NCBI GenBank assembly: GCA_020633495.1
Contig: JACKDR010000002.1
Coordinates: 372,001-436,000 of the forward strand
Reading direction: 5' to 3'
Origin: Kofleriaceae bacterium
GTDB taxonomy: Bacteria; Myxococcota_A; Polyangia; Haliangiales; Haliangiaceae
Length of the DNA stretch: 64,000 nt
Below are positions 18,927 through 28,868 of the stretch, in pieces; position 1 is the first letter of the stretch, and each line of letters begins with the position of its first letter. The translations under genes and the position numbers were made by a program. Under the pieces are notes generated by a model. It saw only the letters and a program-made list of their open reading frames with translations. It had not been told where the DNA came from and did no database searches.

Positions 18927-19641
18927 GACCCGCGCGGTGCCGCCGCCGCCGGCGCCCGATGACGCCGCCGCGACCCTGGCGGAGCTCAACGATCACCTCG
19001 GGCGGTTCCTGCGCCACGCCGACGCTTTGCTCGACGAGTGGAGCCGGTTCGGCGCCGACGTCCGCGCCCGGGTCGACGCCGAGGTCGACCGGCTGGGCGA
19101 CGCCGTCGCCGACGCCGCCGACGCCGCGATCGATCGCGCCGCCGACCGGGTCGCCGACGGCGCCGCGGCTCGCCTGGTCACCCGGCTCGACGCCGCCGCC
19201 CTCGAGATCGAGCGGGTCCACCGCGCCGCGCGCCGCGCCGGCGCCGCCGCCGCCGAGATCCGCAGCGACGGCCGCCGCGTCGCCCGCATCGCGTGGGTCG
19301 CGCTCGCCGCCGCGGTCCTCGCCGACGTCCTGCTGGTCGCGGTGCTGGTGATCGTGGTGACGTCGCGCGGCGCGCCCGCGGCGCCGCCGCCGGTGCGCGC
19401 CGGCGGCGCGCCCGCGCTGACGACGCCGGTCGACGAGCCTGAGCCCGAGGTCGAGCTCGACCCCGCGGCGGCCGCGATCGACGTCGACGCCGGGCCGGCC
19501 GCGTCGCCCGGCGCCGGCGACGCGGCGGCGGCCGTCACCGCGACGCCGCCGCGCGACGCCGCCGGGGCCGCACCGCCGGCGGCCGCGCCCACGACCGACG
19601 CGGTCCGGCCCAGGCGGCCGTCGTCCCGTCGCCCTCGCTGA
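18913..19641 (+). CDS. Coiled-coil, single-pass membrane protein of the SEDS/PBP locus
   Basis: A 242-residue protein. Residues 20-110 are long amphipathic helices with an 11-residue-like rhythm (DADVRARVDAEVDRLGDAV and repeats of ADAADAAIDRAADRV), suggesting a coiled coil or membrane-lying helix. Residues about 122-145 form one transmembrane helix (ALAAAVLADVLLVAVLVIVV). The remaining 95 residues are a Pro/Ala/Asp-rich tail that would lie in the periplasm. The start overlaps the end of the preceding gene, and its stop is followed 5 bases later by the next ATG, so it is part of the operon. It could connect the cytoplasmic GTPase with the periplasmic enzymes. Not recognised as a named family. 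Confidence 0.7.
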   Translation: MAEPRTRAVPPPPAPDDAAATLAELNDHLGRFLRHADALLDEWSRFGADVRARVDAEVDRLGDAVADAADAAIDRAADRVADGAAARLVTRLDAAALEIERVHRAARRAGAAAAEIRSDGRRVARIAWVALAAAVLADVLLVAVLVIVVTSRGAPAAPPPVRAGGAPALTTPVDEPEPEVELDPAAAAIDVDAGPAASPGAGDAAAAVTATPPRDAAGAAPPAAAPTTDAVRPRRPSSRRPR

Positions 19642-19646
19642 TCGCC

Positions 19647-22208
19647 ATGTCGCTCGCCCTGTCCGCCGCCTGGCTCGTCGCGCTGTGCGCGCTGCTGATC
19701 CACGCCGGCCGCGGCCTCGAGCGCGGGCGCGCCGCGCCCCCGGCGAGATCGTGTCGCGGGCGCGTCCGCTCGCCGCCGCGGCCGCGATCGCGATCGCGGC
19801 GCTGGCCGCGAGCTGGGTGTGGGCGACGTCGCTGGCTCGCCGCGGCGACGCCGAGCTGGCTGACGGCGGCGCCGCCGACGTCAGCGCTGCGCGGGCTCAC
19901 CGTGCCGCTGGCCCCAGGCGCCGACGTCGCCGTCGGCTGGTCGCCGGCGGCGACGCTCACCTTGCCGGCGGGCGAGCTCGACGAGGCCGACGCCGGCGCC
20001 GACCTGATCACCGTGACAGCGGCGCTGGCGGCGGCGGTGGCGTCGGGGTCGCCGCCGCGATCGACGGCGCGTCGTCGACACGCCTGGTCGCGTGGACCGT
20101 CGCGGCGGCGCCTGACGACCGGGCGCCGCTGGCCCGCCACGCGCTGCGCCGTGGCTGCGCTGGCGCTGCGTCGACGCTCGCCGCCGCCGCCGCCCGCCTG
20201 CGGGCGGCGCGGCGGCGGTGCTGGCGTGTCGCGGCGACCGCCCGGCGCTGGTGCTCGTGATCGAGCGCCCGGGCGCGGGCGCGGCGATCCGGGTGTCACC
20301 GTACCTGCGGCGCGGTCGCGACGTCGCCCCGTACCACACCGAGGTCGCCGCCGGCGCCGTGCTGCAGCTCGGCGACGCCCGCGCTGCGGTGCCCGGCGTG
20401 CCGCTGTGGGAGGTCCTGGCGGTGCGCGGCCAGATCGAGGTCGTCGCCGCGCCTGCCGACGTCCGCGCGCCGTGCGGCGCCTGGGTCGACGGCGGCGAGG
20501 CTCGCGGCGGCGGCGGCGGCCCGTGCGCGCGGTGCGCACGCCGTCGACGCACGAGCTCGAGATCCGTCCCCTGGTGCCCGACGTCGCCGGCCTGAGCGCG
20601 CGCGCCCGGTGGGCCCGCGGCGCTGCTCGGCGCGCCCGTCGTGCTGGCGCTGCTGGCGCTGGCGACCCGCCGTCGCGGCGAGATCGATCGCGCCCGCCTC
20701 GCCGCGCTGGTCGCGCTGGGCTGGCTGGCCGCGGCGCTGGCGGCGGTGGCGGCGTGGCGCCTGGCCTGGGCCCACCGCATCGACGTCCTGCGCGACCACG
20801 ATCCGGTGGGCGCGCGCACGCTGCTGGCGCAGCTGCTCGTGGTCGCGGCGGGCGCCACGGTGGCCGGCCTGGCGACGCTGGCGTCGCTGCGCCGGGGCGC
20901 GCTGGGCCGCGTCGCGCTCGCCGCGATCGCGCAGCTGGCGTGGCTGGTGGTCGGCGGCCTGGCGCTGCTCGGCGACGCCGACCGGGTCGCGTCGCTGCGC
21001 GCCGGCCCGGCGATCCTCGCCACCTCGTTCGCGATCGTCGTGATCGCGGCGCTGCCGGCCCGGGCCCGGCGGCGGGTCCGCGCCGAGCTGCCGCTGCTGG
21101 CGATCGCGGCGGTCGCGCTCGGCGTCGCGGCGGTGGCGCCGCGCCTGGTGGTCGCCAAGCTGACCCTGGCGGCGCTGGCGCCGCTCGCCGTCTACGACGG
21201 CCTGGTCCGCGCCGCGGCGGCGCCTCCGCGCGGCGCCCTGCTCGCGCTGGCCGCGGTCGGCGCCGCGCTCGCCGGCCTGCTCGTCCTCGACGCCGGCGTC
21301 GCGGTCGCGCTCACCGCGCCCGGCGTCGTCGTGGCGGTGGTGGTCGTCACCCACGATCGCCTGTACCAGCCGCGCGACGCCCAGCTGATCGATCGCTGGG
21401 AGCGCCGCCAGTGGCCGCTCACCGTCGGCCACGCCGCGGTGGTCGCGACCGGAGCGCTCGCCGCGGTGACCGCGCTCGCCGCCGACGCGCTCGGTGGCGG
21501 CGCCGCGGCGGCGCTGCCGGCGCGCGCCACCGCGGCGGCGCTGCACGCCCCGCTGCTGCTGGCGATCGCGCTGGCGGCGTCGGCGCTGGTGGCGTGGCGG
21601 CGCGCCGGGCGCGCTGCGGCGCGGGTGCCGCTGGCGTGCGCGGCGCTGGCCGCGCTGATCTGGGTCGAGCGCGGCGCCCTGGTCGAGCGCGCGATCGGCG
21701 CCGACAGCACCAGCGGCCGGCGCGTCGCCGCGGTGGTCGCGCCCGGCTACGCGCTGCTGCGCGACGAGCGCAGCTTCGCCGCGGTGCAGACCGCGTGGCG
21801 CGAGACCCGCGTCGACGGCCCGGCGCTGTCCGGCGAGGGCTGGTTCGGCGCGCGCATCGCCGATCCCGGGGTCGCGATGTCGATCGAGAACGACTACCTC
21901 GCGGTCCTCGTCGTGCGCGAGACCGGCGTCGCCGGCGCGACCGCGACCTGCGCGCTGCTGCTGGCGGCGCTGGGCGGGGCGTGGTGGCTCGGCACCGCGG
22001 CGCGCCGGCACGGCAGCCGCGGCGGTCGACGCCGCGCCGTGGTCGCGCTCGGCCTCGGCGCGGTCACGGTGTACCAGCCGCTGGCGGCGCTGGGGCTCTT
22101 GCCGCTGACCGGCATCGCGTGGCCCGGCCTCGGCCTCGACAGCCCCAGCGACGCGCTGGTCCACCTGGCGCTGCTGGTGGCTGGCTGGCCGCGCCGGGCG
22201 CCGCCGCG
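19647..22208 (+). CDS. SEDS (FtsW/RodA-like) membrane polymerase, frame-disrupted
   Basis: A large polytopic membrane protein. The first helix (MSLALSAAWLVALCALLIHA) and a second (IVSRARPLAAAAAIAIAALA) precede an extracytoplasmic domain, but this part needs about six single-base corrections (near 19735, 19885, 20040, 20215, 20520, 20605) to stay readable. From 20641 the frame is clean for 500 residues, with ten or more helices. SEDS signatures are visible: LSGEGWFG (about 21826-21849), then SIENDYLAVLVVRETG (from 21880), matching the TDFIFAVIGEELG region, and LLPLTGIAWPG (about 22096-22128), matching LLPVTGIPLPF. SEDS proteins polymerise lipid II with a partner PBP. No stop is seen in the sensible frame before the PBP gene, so fusion to it or a lost stop is possible. 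Confidence 0.6.
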
Positions 22209-25125
22209 ATGGTCGGCGTCCCCGCCGCCGATCGGACCGCCGGCGCCGACGACGCCGACGGCGCCGGTCACGAGGACGCGGTGCGCGCGACCCGGCGCTG
22301 GCGGCGGGCTCGCATCGCCACCGGGCTCGCCGGGCTGGCCGCCGCCGCGGCCGGGTGGCGCGCTGGCGCGCGCGCCGCCGCGTTCGCCGCGACGCGCCCC
22401 GGCGGCGACGACGACACCGCGGCGCCGGCGGTCGATCGCGCGATCGTCTACGCCGGCTCGCTGGCGTGCCCGGTGGTCGCCGCGGCCGGCTACGACGCCG
22501 GCTTCCCGACCACGCTGATCGGCGTCCCGCTCGACGGCCCGACCACGCGGTTCCACGCCGAGGCGCGGCGCGCGGTGGGCGGCGGCGCGCGGCGCCGGCC
22601 GCGCCGCGGCGCGCGACTTCGTCGCCGGCGGACCTGCCGCGGCCGGCAGGGCCGTGTGGCGGCTCACCGAGCGCGGCGACCGCTGCGAGCTCGCGCTCGA
22701 CCTCGGCTGGCCCGAGGCCCGCGTCGTGGTCGGGCGCGACGGCGCCGCCCGCTGCGCCGTCGCCGTCGATCGCGACGTCCTGACCCCGCTGCGCCCGCAC
22801 CGCGCGCCGCCGCCCCGGGTCCGCCTGGTCGGCACCGCGGCCGGCGTCGCCGCCGCCGATCGCGCCGAGCTGGTCGGCGATCACGCGGTGGTCCGCGTCC
22901 GCCCCGGCGCCGGCGCGCTGGTCCTCGACGGCGACGTCAGCGGGCCGCAGGTGGCCGCCGAGCTCGAGCTCGCCGACGGCGTGCGCGTCGTCGCCGGTGA
23001 TCCGGCCGCCGTGCTGACCGCCACCCCCGGCGCGTCGCTGCGGCTGTTCCGCCCCGACGGGACGCGGTGGCGTCGCGTCGCGATCGATCCGGGGGGGCTG
23101 CCGATCGTCGGCACCTCGGTGCTCGTGGTCGGCGACGGCGCGGCGCGCCGGACCTGGCTGGTGCGCGGCCCCGCGGTCGCCGGCGGCGTGGTCGCGCCGC
23201 TGCTCGCCGACGACGCCGGGCGCCGGCGCCGCTACGTCCTGGGGGGCTCGCTGCCGGTCGTCGGCTGGCGCAACCCGCACGACCTCGACCGCTCGCTCGG
23301 CCTCGACGGCTGGGTCAGCGTCGCCGCGGCGCAGGGCGCGCTCGCCACCACGCCGGTCGCGACGCCGGCCGCGACCGCGCTGACCTGGCACGACCCCGGC
23401 GGCGGCGATCGCGCCTACTGCGGCACCCTGGCGCCGCCGCCGCCGACCGAGCCGACGTGCACGGCCGGCGCCGACGACGGCGTCACCCAGTGCCGGGTCG
23501 CGCTCGACCCCGAGCTGACCGCGCGGCTGCACGATCTCACCGAGCTCGTCGCGCTGCAGCCGCGCGCCTTCACCGGCACCGGCGTGCCGTCGACCGGCGC
23601 CGCCTTCGTGCTGCTGCGCGGCGACACCGGCGAGATCCTCGCCGAGGGCGACTTCGTCCCCGGCCGCGCCGGCTCGGCCTACGCGCCGGCGACCCCGGCG
23701 CTGGGCCGCGCGCTCGAGCGCCTGCGCGAGGATCGCGACCCGCGCACCGGCGAGCCGGTCGCGCCCGGCGCCGGCGGCGAGTCGTCGGCCGAGAAGTTCG
23801 ACCGCCACCGCGCGATCGCGATCGGCTCGACGCTCAAGCCGCTGGTCGCGCGCGCGGCCGAGCTGGTGGCGCCGCGGCTGACGTCGTCGATGTGGATCGG
23901 CGTCGGCGCGACGCCGGCGACCTGTCGCCGCCGCCACCGCGCGGTGTCGCGGCTGCTCGGCCACTGCCCGCCCACCGAGCTGCTGGGGCGGCTCGAGCGC
24001 GGCGGCGTCGTCGACTTCCACGGCTATCTGGCGCGGTCGTCGAACGGCTTCCAGGCCGCGCTCGGCGTCCTCGCCCTGGGCTGGCCCGACGGCCGCTACG
24101 TCCTCGACGACGACGAGCTGGCGCGCGACGCCCTGCTCGCGATCGACGTCGCCGCCCTCGATCGACCGCTCGAGGTGCTGCGCGGCGATCGCCGCGTCGT
24201 CGGCGGTCGCGGCGTCCGCCTCGGCCCGCTGCGCGACGCGCCGCTGTGGCGACGCCTCGAGGCGATCGTCGGGCGGCCGCTGTGCACGCTGGGCAGCAAG
24301 CGCGCGTGCACCGCCGACGGCGATCGCCGCGACCTGTGCGCGGCGCGCGCCCTGCCGATCGCGGCGCCGACCGCGGACCTGCGGCACCTGGTGGCGCTGG
24401 GCCCGTCGAGCTTCGACATGTACGCGCCCGGCGGCGGCGACGCCCGCACCGTGCCGGTGACCGAGTACTTCCAGCTCCTGCGCGGCTCCGGCGTCCACCC
24501 GGTGGGCTCGCTGGCCCAGCTCGCCGACGCCTTCAACCGCGTCGTCTACGACCCGACCGAGGACGGCGCCTTCCAGCTGGCGGCGTCGTGGTTCCCGGCG
24601 CCGGCGGTGGGGCGGGTGCCGGCGGCGTGCACGCGCGACGCCGCGCGCACCGAGACCGTGCGCGGCGCCGGCGGCGGCCTGTGCGGAGCGCTGCGCCCCG
24701 GCGGAACCGCGGCCCGCGCGCTCGGCGACCTGCTCGACGATCCGCGGGTCCGCCTGTTCGGCGCCAAGACCGGGACCATCGACACGCTCGCCGACCTCGG
24801 CGAGCAGCGCCGGCGCTGCGACGCCTGGAACCGGGCCCACACCGTCGCCGATCGCCCGGCGCGCGCCGCCGACCAGCCGTACTGGCTCGACTGCGGCGCG
24901 GCGACCCCCGACGACAGCTTGCTGGTGGTCGCGTTCGCGGTGGTCGACCGCGACGACGTCGTGCCGCTGACGCTGGCCCTGCACCTCGAGCGCAGCGGCA
25001 AGAGCGTGGCGGCGCTCGCGGCGCGGCACTACATCGACGCGATCGCGGCCTACCTGGTGCCGCCCCCGGTCGCGTCGTCGCCGGCGGCGCCCGCGTCGAC
25101 GACGGCGCCGGCGAGGACGCCGTGA
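22209..25125 (+). CDS. Penicillin-binding-protein-type transpeptidase, one apparent frameshift
   Basis: Starts at the ATG at 22209 with a membrane helix (ARIATGLAGLAAAAAG) and needs one frame correction near 22600; from 22654 to 25125 the frame is clean. All three transpeptidase motifs are present and correctly ordered: SxxK in GSTLKP (23827-23838), SxN in RSSNG (24037-24045) and KTGT (24766-24777). The stretch AFVLLRGDTGEILAEGDF before SxxK matches the usual PBP strand. About 540 residues of unusual beta-rich sequence precede the catalytic domain. It would crosslink glycan strands made by the adjacent SEDS protein. At about 970 residues it is longer than class B PBPs. Its TGA overlaps the next GTG (GTGA). 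Confidence 0.75.
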
Positions 25126-25589
25126 AGGCCGCGGTCACGGCGATCGCGGCGGTCGCGGCCACCGGCGTGCTCGCGCTGGTGACGCTGGGCTCGCTCGAGG
25201 TCGCGGGCCGGCGGGCCGAGGCGCGCCGGGCGGCCACGCTCGAGCCGCTCGCGCTCGGGTCGACGGTGCCGCCGACGCCGGCGTCGTCGCCCGCGCCGTC
25301 GCGCGAGCTGTGCGTGCGCGGCGCCGGCGGCTACGCGGCCGCCGCGGCCGCGACCCTCGCGACCGAGGCGCCGGTGCTCCACGACGGCCACCTCGACCCC
25401 GCCGCGCTCGCGACGGTGTCGCGCCTCGCCGCCGCCGCCGCCCGCGCTGCGGATCGCGACGCCGTCGTCCCGGCCCTGCCGCAGCGGGCGGGCCTGGACC
25501 CGGCGACCGGCAAGACCGTGACGCCGCCGGTGGTGGCGTGCGGCGGCGGCTCCGCGTCGCTGCGCGTCGTCGTGCCGGCGCCGCCGTGA
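25122..25589 (+). CDS. Small membrane-anchored protein, last gene of the SEDS/PBP locus
   Basis: A 155-residue protein whose GTG overlaps the PBP stop as GTGA. Residues 1-25 are a signal anchor (KAAVTAIAAVAATGVLALVTLG). The rest is an Ala-rich extracytoplasmic part with two Cys (ELCVRG and VACGGG) that could pair. No family was recognised. Tight coupling to the PBP gene suggests an accessory subunit of the transpeptidase. About 80 bases of apparent non-coding DNA follow before the next gene's ribosome site, which probably marks the end of the operon. Confidence 0.65.
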   Translation: MKAAVTAIAAVAATGVLALVTLGSLEVAGRRAEARRAATLEPLALGSTVPPTPASSPAPSRELCVRGAGGYAAAAAATLATEAPVLHDGHLDPAALATVSRLAAAAARAADRDAVVPALPQRAGLDPATGKTVTPPVVACGGGSASLRVVVPAPP

Positions 25590-25671
25590 TCGCCGGCGGT
25601 TGCGCGATCGACGCAACCGCGCCGCGGGCCGGTCGACAGCGTCGGGGTCGACCCGAGCCAGGAGCCCCACG

Positions 25672-25980
25672 ATGCAAACCCCGACCGAGCCCGCCGCCGC
25701 CGCCCCCGCCCCCACCCCCGCCGCGCCGCCGCCGCCCCCGGACGCCGAGCGCTGGATCGCCCGCGACCTCCCCCGCATCCCCGAGCGCTGGAACCCCGAC
25801 GAGCGCGCCACGATCCACCCGCGCTTCTACGCCGGCCTGTTCGCGATCGTGGTCGGCGTCCTGATCACCGTCGTCACCTACGAGGGCGCCGCCAGCCAGG
25901 GCGGCGGCACCTACCTGATCGCCTACGGGCCGATCGTCTGGGGCATCATCAACGTCATCCGTGGCCTCGGCGGCCGCTGA
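25672..25980 (+). CDS. Small membrane protein
   Basis: A 102-residue protein. The first 25 residues are Pro/Ala-rich and probably disordered, the middle is charged (RDLPRIPERWNPDERATIHP), and residues 55-100 hold two hydrophobic segments (FYAGLFAIVVGVLITVVTY and YLIAYGPIVWGIINVIRG) that form a membrane hairpin. The ATG at 25672 follows a clear AGGAG at 25661-25665. The gene stands alone between the SEDS/PBP locus and a lipoprotein gene. No function can be assigned. Confidence 0.7.
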   Translation: MQTPTEPAAAAPAPTPAAPPPPPDAERWIARDLPRIPERWNPDERATIHPRFYAGLFAIVVGVLITVVTYEGAASQGGGTYLIAYGPIVWGIINVIRGLGGR

Positions 25981-25995
25981 CGGCCCCGCCCCGGC

Positions 25996-26001
25996 TACCA
26001 T
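25996..26001 (+). promoter_or_regulatory. Predicted -10 element (leaderless) for 26008-26628
   Basis: TACCAT ends 6 bases before the GTG at 26008, with no ribosome site. Confidence 0.5.
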
Positions 26002-26007
26002 GGCGTC

Positions 26008-26628
26008 GTGCCCACCTCATCACGCCTGCCGTGGTCGCTGACCCTCACGCTCGCGCTCGCCCCCGCGCTCGCCGCCTGCGGCGGTGGCGCCGCCGCGCCC
26101 GCGTCGTCCTCCTCGCTCGCCAACCACGACCCCGCCACACCCGACGACGGCGACGCGCACGCCCCGTGCTACCCGGACCGCGCGACGGTGCCGGTGCGCG
26201 AGCTGTACGACGCCGCGCTGGCCGGCACGCCCGGCGCCTGCCAGATCGTGGAGCGCCTCGCCGACAACCACGGCGAGGGCCCCGCCGAGCCGGTGCGGGT
26301 GATCGTCGACGGCGAGCACGAGATCGCCGCGCTCGACTACTGCGGGCTGACGGTCAGCGCGCCCGGCGTCACCGACGCTCGCGGCGTCATGGTCGGCGAC
26401 GACGTCGACGCCGTGGCCGCCGCCTACCCGCTCGCCAGCGTCCACTACATCGCCGGCGCCGGCCTCGGCGGCGAGGCCAGCCTGGCGCTGTTCGAGGACG
26501 AGCTCGATCTGGCGAGCTTCGAGCTCGACGGCATGGGGCCCACCGGCTACCCCGAGGACGAGGAGGCGCTCGACGCGGTCCGCGGCCAGCACGTCGCCAG
26601 CTACACGGTGTCCTTCGCGTGCGACTGA
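26008..26628 (+). CDS. Hypothetical lipoprotein
   Basis: A 206-residue protein with a lipoprotein signal peptide (LTLALAPALAA then C). A Ser/Ala/Asp linker follows. The domain from about residue 50 has conserved-looking features: Cys in APCYP, in GACQIVERL and in DYCGLTV, and a C-terminal VSFACD. The four Cys may form two disulfides. Start GTG at 26008 with a promoter-like hexamer 6 bases ahead. The last 28 bases overlap the 3' end of the convergent DUF423 gene. Function unknown. Confidence 0.7.
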   Translation: MPTSSRLPWSLTLTLALAPALAACGGGAAAPASSSSLANHDPATPDDGDAHAPCYPDRATVPVRELYDAALAGTPGACQIVERLADNHGEGPAEPVRVIVDGEHEIAALDYCGLTVSAPGVTDARGVMVGDDVDAVAAAYPLASVHYIAGAGLGGEASLALFEDELDLASFELDGMGPTGYPEDEEALDAVRGQHVASYTVSFACD

Positions 26629-27044
26629 CGGGCCAGCGCGGCGATCGCCAGCAGTAGCCAGCCCGCCATCATCAGGACGCCGCCGATCGGCGTGATCGCG
26701 CCCAGCACCTTCACGCCCGACAGCGCCAGCGCGTAGAGCGAGCCGCTGAACACGGCGACGCCGGCGAGCATGACCCAACCGGCGCCGACCGCGCGACGCA
26801 GGCCGAGGCGCGCCGCCAGCGCGCACGCCGCCATGCCGAGCGCGCCGTACATCTGGTAGCGCGCCGCGGTCTCGAAGATCTCGAGGTCGCGCGCGGCCAG
26901 GCGCTCGCGCAGGACGTGGGCGGCGAACGCGCCGCACGCGATCGCGACGATCGCCGTGATCGCGGCCGCGGCGAGCAGCCGTCGCGGCCCGTCGGGCCAG
27001 GGGGTGGCGTCGGGCGCGCCGGCGCCGCGGGTGGGATCGGTCAC
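26601..27044 (-). CDS. DUF423 family membrane protein (YgdD-like)
   Basis: A 147-residue inner-membrane protein with four hydrophobic helices. The family pattern is clear: AIACGAFAAHVLRERL, then ETAARYQMYGALGMA, then GVAVFSGSLYALALSG and LGAITPIGGVLMMAGWLLL. The function of DUF423 proteins is not established. The start is GTG at 27044, with TAGACT exactly 6 bases upstream. It is divergent from the glycosyltransferase-like gene, whose own hexamer lies only 22 bases away, so the two promoters are back to back. Its 3' end overlaps the lipoprotein gene. Confidence 0.85.
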   Translation of the reverse strand: MTDPTRGAGAPDATPWPDGPRRLLAAAAITAIVAIACGAFAAHVLRERLAARDLEIFETAARYQMYGALGMAACALAARLGLRRAVGAGWVMLAGVAVFSGSLYALALSGVKVLGAITPIGGVLMMAGWLLLAIAALARQSHAKDTV

Positions 27045-27050
27045 GCGCGC

Positions 27051-27083
27051 AGTCTACCGGCGCGATCGCAGTCGTGGTACCGA
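27051..27083. promoter_or_regulatory. Back-to-back predicted -10 elements for DUF423 and GT39-like genes
   Basis: On the reverse strand TAGACT (27056-27051) ends 6 bases before the GTG at 27044. On the forward strand TACCGA (27078-27083) ends 6 bases before the ATG at 27090. The whole divergent region is 45 bases. Confidence 0.45.
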
Positions 27084-27089
27084 CGATCC

Positions 27090-28769
27090 ATGAGTGACGG
27101 CGAACGGTCCCGGGGGCACCGCGCGCGCTGGATCGCGCTCGGGGTCGCCGCGCTGGCGCTGTCGATCTGGGTGCTGGGCTTCGCCACCCGGGGCCTCTTG
27201 TCGGGTGACTCCGGGGTCAAGCTGGCGCAGGCCCACGCGCTGTGGGACAGCCGGTTCGAGAGCCGCGCGCTGCCCTACGATCGGACGCTCGATCCGGCGC
27301 AGCGGTTCGTGCCGTACGGCGAGTTCATCCGCAAGGTCCACGGCGAGCGCCAGGGCATCTACCCGGTGACGTTCGCCGCGGCGAGCGCGCCGCTGATCGG
27401 CGTCCTCGGCCTCGCCGGCATGATGATCCTGCCGCTCGGCGGCGCGCTGCTGATCATGCTGGGCGTCGACCGCCTGCTCGGGCGCATGGGCGCGTCGCCG
27501 CCGGCGCGGGCCGCGGCCGCGATCGTGTCGGTGTGCGCGACGCCGCTGCTGCTCTACACCGCGCAGTACGCCGAGCACACCCTCGGCGTCGGGCTCACGA
27601 TCATGGCGCTCGCGATGGTCGTGCCGCGCGACGATCGCCGGGTCCGGCCGCTGCTCGCCGGCGCGCTGGCGGCGCTGGCCGCGACGGTGCGCCCCGAGTG
27701 CTACCTCACGGTCGCGACCGTGGGGCTGGCGCTGTCGGCGCGGCCGGGCGCCTGGGACCGCGCCGGGCTGCGGGCGCGCGCGATCGAGGCCGCGTGGTAC
27801 CTCGGCGGCGCGCTGACCGTGCTGGGCGCGTACTGGGGCCTGAACCTGTGGCTGTCGGGGACCTGGGATCCGCTGGTCAGCTTCCAGAAGAAGGCGCCGG
27901 ACCGGTGGGCCAACGTGCGCCGCATGATGATCGGCGACGTCAAGCGCGACCCGGGGCCGTGGCTGTTGCTGCCGTGCCTGGCGGCGGCGGCCGGCCTGGC
28001 GCTGCCGCCGAGGTGGGGCCGTGGCTGGCCCGGCGTGATCGTGCGCGTCGTCGCTGGCGTCGCGCTGGTGTGGCTGGCGTGGCGGATCCGCCAGGTCGCC
28101 ACCGGCCGCACGTTGATGGGCATGTTCAGCCTGACGCCGCTGGCGCTGTACGGGCTGGTGGCGTGCGCGTGGGCGCCGCGGTGGCGGCAGACCTGGCTGT
28201 TCGCGGTGCTGACCACCGTGGCGATCATCGGGCTCAACAAGAGCAACGACGCCGGCGGGCTGCAGCTGGGCGCGCGCCTGGTGTTCCCGGCGCTGCCGGC
28301 GCTGATCGCGCTGGCGGTGGCGGCGGTCGATGACGACGTGCGCGCGGCGCGGCCGGCGCCGCTGCGCGCGCTGCCGATGTTCGCGCCGGCGGCGCTGCTG
28401 ATGGCGAGCGTGCTGATGCTGGCGCGCGGCATGCCCGCGGCCTACCGGATCGCCGCCGACGGCGAGCGCGCGGCGACCGCGGTGGCGGCGGCGCCGGGCC
28501 GCGCCGTGGTGACCCGGGTGTGGTGGGAGTCGCAGGTGCTGACGCCGGCCCTGTGGTCGGGCAAGGAGATCTACCTGACCGGCCGCGATCTACGCCCCGT
28601 GCTGGCGGCGCTGGCGGCGCGCGGCGACGAGGCAGTGACGGTGATCAACAAGGGCCCGGTGATGGTGCCGCTGCCCGACGGGCGGATCGCGCGGACCCGG
28701 CGGTCGTGGAAGGCGTGGATGGAGATCCACGACGTCGTCTTCGAGGCGGCGCCGCCGAGCGGGCCGTAG
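27090..28769 (+). CDS. Polytopic membrane protein, GT39/ArnT-like glycosyltransferase
   Basis: A 559-residue inner-membrane protein with about 11 hydrophobic helices. An early periplasmic loop carries SGDSGVKLAQAHALWDS, resembling the acidic first loop of GT-C glycosyltransferases (ArnT/PMT), with Asp as the presumed catalytic base. Loops contain TVRPECYL and ARLVFPALPALIAL, as in mannosyltransferase-like proteins. It probably moves a sugar from a polyprenyl carrier to a lipid or protein outside the membrane; donor and acceptor are unknown. The ATG at 27090 has TACCGA 6 bases upstream. A possible terminator hairpin follows at 28798-28823. Confidence 0.7.
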   Translation: MSDGERSRGHRARWIALGVAALALSIWVLGFATRGLLSGDSGVKLAQAHALWDSRFESRALPYDRTLDPAQRFVPYGEFIRKVHGERQGIYPVTFAAASAPLIGVLGLAGMMILPLGGALLIMLGVDRLLGRMGASPPARAAAAIVSVCATPLLLYTAQYAEHTLGVGLTIMALAMVVPRDDRRVRPLLAGALAALAATVRPECYLTVATVGLALSARPGAWDRAGLRARAIEAAWYLGGALTVLGAYWGLNLWLSGTWDPLVSFQKKAPDRWANVRRMMIGDVKRDPGPWLLLPCLAAAAGLALPPRWGRGWPGVIVRVVAGVALVWLAWRIRQVATGRTLMGMFSLTPLALYGLVACAWAPRWRQTWLFAVLTTVAIIGLNKSNDAGGLQLGARLVFPALPALIALAVAAVDDDVRAARPAPLRALPMFAPAALLMASVLMLARGMPAAYRIAADGERAATAVAAAPGRAVVTRVWWESQVLTPALWSGKEIYLTGRDLRPVLAALAARGDEAVTVINKGPVMVPLPDGRIARTRRSWKAWMEIHDVVFEAAPPSGP

Positions 28770-28797
28770 GCGGGTCCGGCCCGGGCCCGGCGGTGGC

Positions 28798-28823
28798 GCC
28801 TCGGCCGGGACCGGCGCCGAGGC
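28798..28823 (+). terminator. Hairpin after the GT39-like gene
   Basis: GCCTCGG (28798-28804) pairs with CCGAGGC (28817-28823) across a 12-base loop. No T-run follows, so it is at best a GC hairpin attenuating read-through. Confidence 0.35.
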
Positions 28824-28833
28824 TGGCTCAGCG

Positions 28834-28862
28834 TTGTCAGCGCCGGGGTTGTTGCCTATACC
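28834..28862 (+). promoter_or_regulatory. Predicted promoter (leaderless) for the Omp85-like gene
   Basis: TTGTCA (28834-28839), a 17-base spacer, then TATACC (28857-28862), which ends 6 bases before the ATG at 28869. This is the best two-box promoter in the window. Confidence 0.55.
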
Positions 28863-28868
28863 GTCGCG

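Noticed and set aside
20296..25029. A 1577-residue reverse open frame across the SEDS/PBP locus
   Set aside because: Arg/Gly/Gln-rich sequence with no motif; the forward strand holds catalytic motifs in the same DNA.
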